The position numbers and the translations under genes were made by a program. Positions 62,083 through 64,000 of a DNA stretch of 64,000 nt are shown here, in pieces; within the stretch, counting starts at the first letter, position 1; every line of letters starts with the position of its first letter. The DNA is from Acidianus brierleyi (GTDB lineage Archaea; Thermoproteota; Thermoprotei_A; Sulfolobales; Sulfolobaceae), in assembly GCF_003201835.2 (NCBI RefSeq), contig NZ_CP029289.2, forward strand, positions 496,001 to 560,000. Reading direction: 5' to 3'. The notes beneath the pieces were generated by a model, which saw nothing but the letters and a program-made list of their open reading frames with translations, had not been told where the DNA came from and did not search any database.

Positions 62083-63368
62083 AGGATTTCATAATATTTA
62101 ATATCAATCCTCAGCCCTTGGACTTCACCAGAGTCACGGGGCATTGCCCCGTTCATACCCCTCCGCCCCTTTAGCGGGATAACCCCAACCCACCTACTCC
62201 CAGTGGGAGTAAAAAAGAGGTGGGGAAACCCGCACATCTTGAGGTAAATATTCAATGATGCGTTCAATTGCCTATCCAGAGTGAACCCACACCTTACGCA
62301 ATGAAAAGTCCTGCCGACCTTTCGGGAAACCCATCCACATCTGGGGCAGGACTTAGATGTAAGGTGTGGGTTCACCTCCTTAACGAAAGAACCGTAAAGT
62401 GGTGCCTTATACTTTAAGACACTGTGAATTGTCCTCCACACAGTCCTTGAAATCCTCTTAGACAGCTTGTCATCAGCGTCTTGGAACATTGACTGCTTAT
62501 TCAATTTTTCAACAGCAAACATTGTCACAGGATACATCTCCAGCAACTTGTTCACAAACTTGTGAACATAATCCAGCACGCGATTCCTCTCCCTATGAGA
62601 ATACTTCCTCAACAACACCTTCCCCTTCTTACCGTGCTTTGAAGCAAAAGACTGTATTTTACTCCTCTTCAACTCCATACCGAATTTTAGACTATACAAC
62701 TCCTTCAAGGAAAATGTAACAAACTTCTCCCCATCATAAGCGTCCAATGTGTAAAGATTACTATCAATTGCTAGGAAATCTAGGGGAGTAAACCAAGGTA
62801 ATTTATAACGGAATGGTAGGTATACTTTGTCCTCCTTAATTATGGGCTCACCTAACTCAAGTCCTTCAACCCTCCTTGAAAACCATTTGTGAGACCAAGA
62901 GAAGGTAATATACTCATACGGCCTTACAGTAATCCTAACTTCTTCGCCCTCAACTTTCCTAAGAGTAGACTTAACCCTAACGTAAACCTTCTTCAATCTA
63001 GGTTTCCTTAGCGATGCTTTTCCCTTCTCAACCCTCCTCTTCCAACCCCTCAATATTGAGTAAGCGTCATTTATTGCCTTGTCAACGTAATGGGAAGCTA
63101 GATTGTTAATCTTCTCAAGTTCGTCTCTTAATACCTTGTACACTTCCTTTTTCTTAGGCAGGGTTATTTTGACTTTCTTGCCTTTCTTCGTTTCTTTTTT
63201 CTCTATCTTAGTCCTCTCCCATAACCAGTCTAGAGCTTTCTGCATTAGGACTCTGTAGTTCTCTAGTAATATCTTGCTTTCCTCCTTCTTATCGTTCTTT
63301 AGGGAGTAAGTTAGGTAAACGTATTCCTCCTCTGGTTGGAATGATTTAAGCCTTAAGCTCTTCGACAC
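62079..63368 (-). CDS. tnpB: TnpB RNA-guided nuclease
   Basis: A 429-residue TnpB with a complete active centre: D202 in LAIDSNLYTLDA, E287 in FAVEKLNKQ, D365 in TLDRQLNASLN, and a full zinc finger C341-x2-C344 and C357-x2-C360. A basic N-terminal RNA-binding part (residues 1-180) precedes RuvC. The last about 40 residues after the HLFFTPTG segment are encoded by hairpin-rich DNA that probably also forms the guide RNA. Likely active. Confidence 0.92.
   Translation of the reverse strand: MSKSLRLKSFQPEEEYVYLTYSLKNDKKEESKILLENYRVLMQKALDWLWERTKIEKKETKKGKKVKITLPKKKEVYKVLRDELEKINNLASHYVDKAINDAYSILRGWKRRVEKGKASLRKPRLKKVYVRVKSTLRKVEGEEVRITVRPYEYITFSWSHKWFSRRVEGLELGEPIIKEDKVYLPFRYKLPWFTPLDFLAIDSNLYTLDAYDGEKFVTFSLKELYSLKFGMELKRSKIQSFASKHGKKGKVLLRKYSHRERNRVLDYVHKFVNKLLEMYPVTMFAVEKLNKQSMFQDADDKLSKRISRTVWRTIHSVLKYKAPLYGSFVKEVNPHLTSKSCPRCGWVSRKVGRTFHCVRCGFTLDRQLNASLNIYLKMCGFPHLFFTPTGSRWVGVIPLKGRRGMNGAMPRDSGEVQGLRIDIKYYEIL
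62090..62260 (-). ncRNA. Probable omega/reRNA at the tnpB 3' end
   Basis: A GC-rich tract with several hairpins: ACGGGGCA/TGCCCCGT (62136-62152), CCCGCT/GGCGG-like pairing near 62165-62178, and a long stem CCCACCT (62189-62195) with AGGTGGG (62218-62224) enclosing ACTCCCAGTGGGAGT. This position and structure fit TnpB guide RNAs. Exact ends unknown. Confidence 0.45.
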
Positions 63369-63924
63369 ATTTCTTCACCTTCTCATGACTCCTCATACCA
63401 TACAACTTTCCGCTAAATGATACCAGTATAGAGATCAAATCTTCTATTAGTTCTTGTTCTGGTGTTTTGTCCTCCTTATTTAATACCACGAGTTCACAGT
63501 TGTGTGCTTTGCATACTTCTTCAATTATCTCGAAGCCAAACCTTACAAGCCTGTCTGGGTAGGCTATGACAACTTTCGATACTTCGTTGTTTAGTATCAT
63601 TCTTAGTAATTTGAGGAATCCTTTTCTCTTCATGTTTAATCCAGATCCAATGTCTGTTATTACTTGGTCGTAGTCCTTAACGTTCTCCTCTAGGTATTTT
63701 ACTTGGTTTATCAAGTCGTCTTTCTGTGTGTTTGATGATACTCTTGCGTAAAGTATCACTTTCCTCTTTCTAACAATCCCCACCAGTCTTTCGACGTCTT
63801 CTTCCTTGAACCTCCACTTTCCAGTTTCTAGTATCACGGGTTTTATGTACCCTTTCTTAACATATTCTCTGAGTGTTGCATAGGATATTCCTAGGCGTTG
63901 GCACACTTCCTTGGGTCTTAGCAT
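63346..63924 (-). CDS. tnpA: IS607-type serine recombinase TnpA
   Basis: A 192-residue recombinase: N-terminal MerR-like domain (LRPKEVCQRLGISYATLREYVKKG), then ILYARVSSNTQKDDLINQVKYL with the catalytic serine, GSGLNMKRKGFLKLL and YPDRLVRFGFEIIEEV. It overlaps tnpB by 23 bases. A TATA-like ATTATATAAAAATTT lies directly upstream. Appears intact. Confidence 0.92.
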   Translation of the reverse strand: MLRPKEVCQRLGISYATLREYVKKGYIKPVILETGKWRFKEEDVERLVGIVRKRKVILYARVSSNTQKDDLINQVKYLEENVKDYDQVITDIGSGLNMKRKGFLKLLRMILNNEVSKVVIAYPDRLVRFGFEIIEEVCKAHNCELVVLNKEDKTPEQELIEDLISILVSFSGKLYGMRSHEKVKKCVEELKA

Positions 63925-64000
63925 TATATAAAAATTTATGATGAAATAATATAAACTTTACGGTTTATCGGAAACTGCTGTCAACGGCTTAATATTTCAC

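Larger units (their letters stand above)
62079..63930 (-). mobile_element. Second, different IS607-family element (tnpA-tnpB)
   Basis: Contains an overlapping serine recombinase and TnpB, distinct in sequence and length from the element at 55368. Ends cannot be fixed because these elements lack terminal repeats and the right flank is near the window edge; the coordinates enclose the two genes only. Confidence 0.7.

Overview
The window is AT-rich archaeal DNA, most likely from a member of the Sulfolobales (Acidianus/Sulfolobus/Saccharolobus type). The evidence is TATA boxes about 25 bp ahead of leaderless start codons, GGTGA-type ribosome sites only inside operons, a glycerol-1-phosphate dehydrogenase gene, SpoVT/AbrB-type VapBC, Ser/Thr-stalked surface proteins and IS607-type transposons with TnpB. 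The genus is inferred; no rRNA or tRNA gene is present to confirm it.

Layout: 1-5.4 kb holds the end of a peptide ABC transporter (ATPase and family 5 binding protein), an M19 dipeptidase and a creatininase-family amidohydrolase. 5.6-8.4 kb encodes a large surface glycoprotein with repeats and a 34-residue membrane microprotein. 8.4-17.1 kb carries three APC permeases, a DUF3800-like gene preceded by two tandem hairpin repeats, a saccharopine dehydrogenase-like enzyme, a PLP aminotransferase and a broken vapC. 18.0-21.5 kb is the most interesting part: a 38-codon cysteine-ended peptide, a radical SAM/partial SPASM enzyme, an ASKHA-like protein and an MFS-like exporter in one tightly packed operon. 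It looks like an undescribed RiPP (modified peptide) system. A VapBC pair with a palindromic operator follows.

22.9-54.7 kb is a catabolic island for nitrogen-containing ring compounds: three dihydropyrimidinase-type hydrolases, two cytosine-deaminase-like enzymes, three nitrilase-superfamily carbamoyl hydrolases, a PreA-like dihydropyrimidine dehydrogenase, a molybdenum hydroxylase large subunit, an FAD oxidase, class I and III aminotransferases, NCS1 and APC permeases, and a Rieske dioxygenase alpha/beta pair next to a glutamine-synthetase homologue. Together they could import pyrimidines or hydantoins, reduce or hydroxylate the ring, open it, remove the carbamoyl group and transaminate the resulting beta-amino acid. 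The Rieske/glutamine-synthetase set resembles bacterial aniline dioxygenase systems.

48.5-64 kb is eroded by mobile DNA. Two inverted copies of one defective DDE-type IS, two different IS607-like elements and a third IS with long terminal inverted repeats have split an operon, destroyed an NCS1 permease and truncated a molybdopterin oxidoreductase and several unknown genes. A thiouracil-desulfidase-like gene (DUF523 type) in this zone carries an in-frame TGA.
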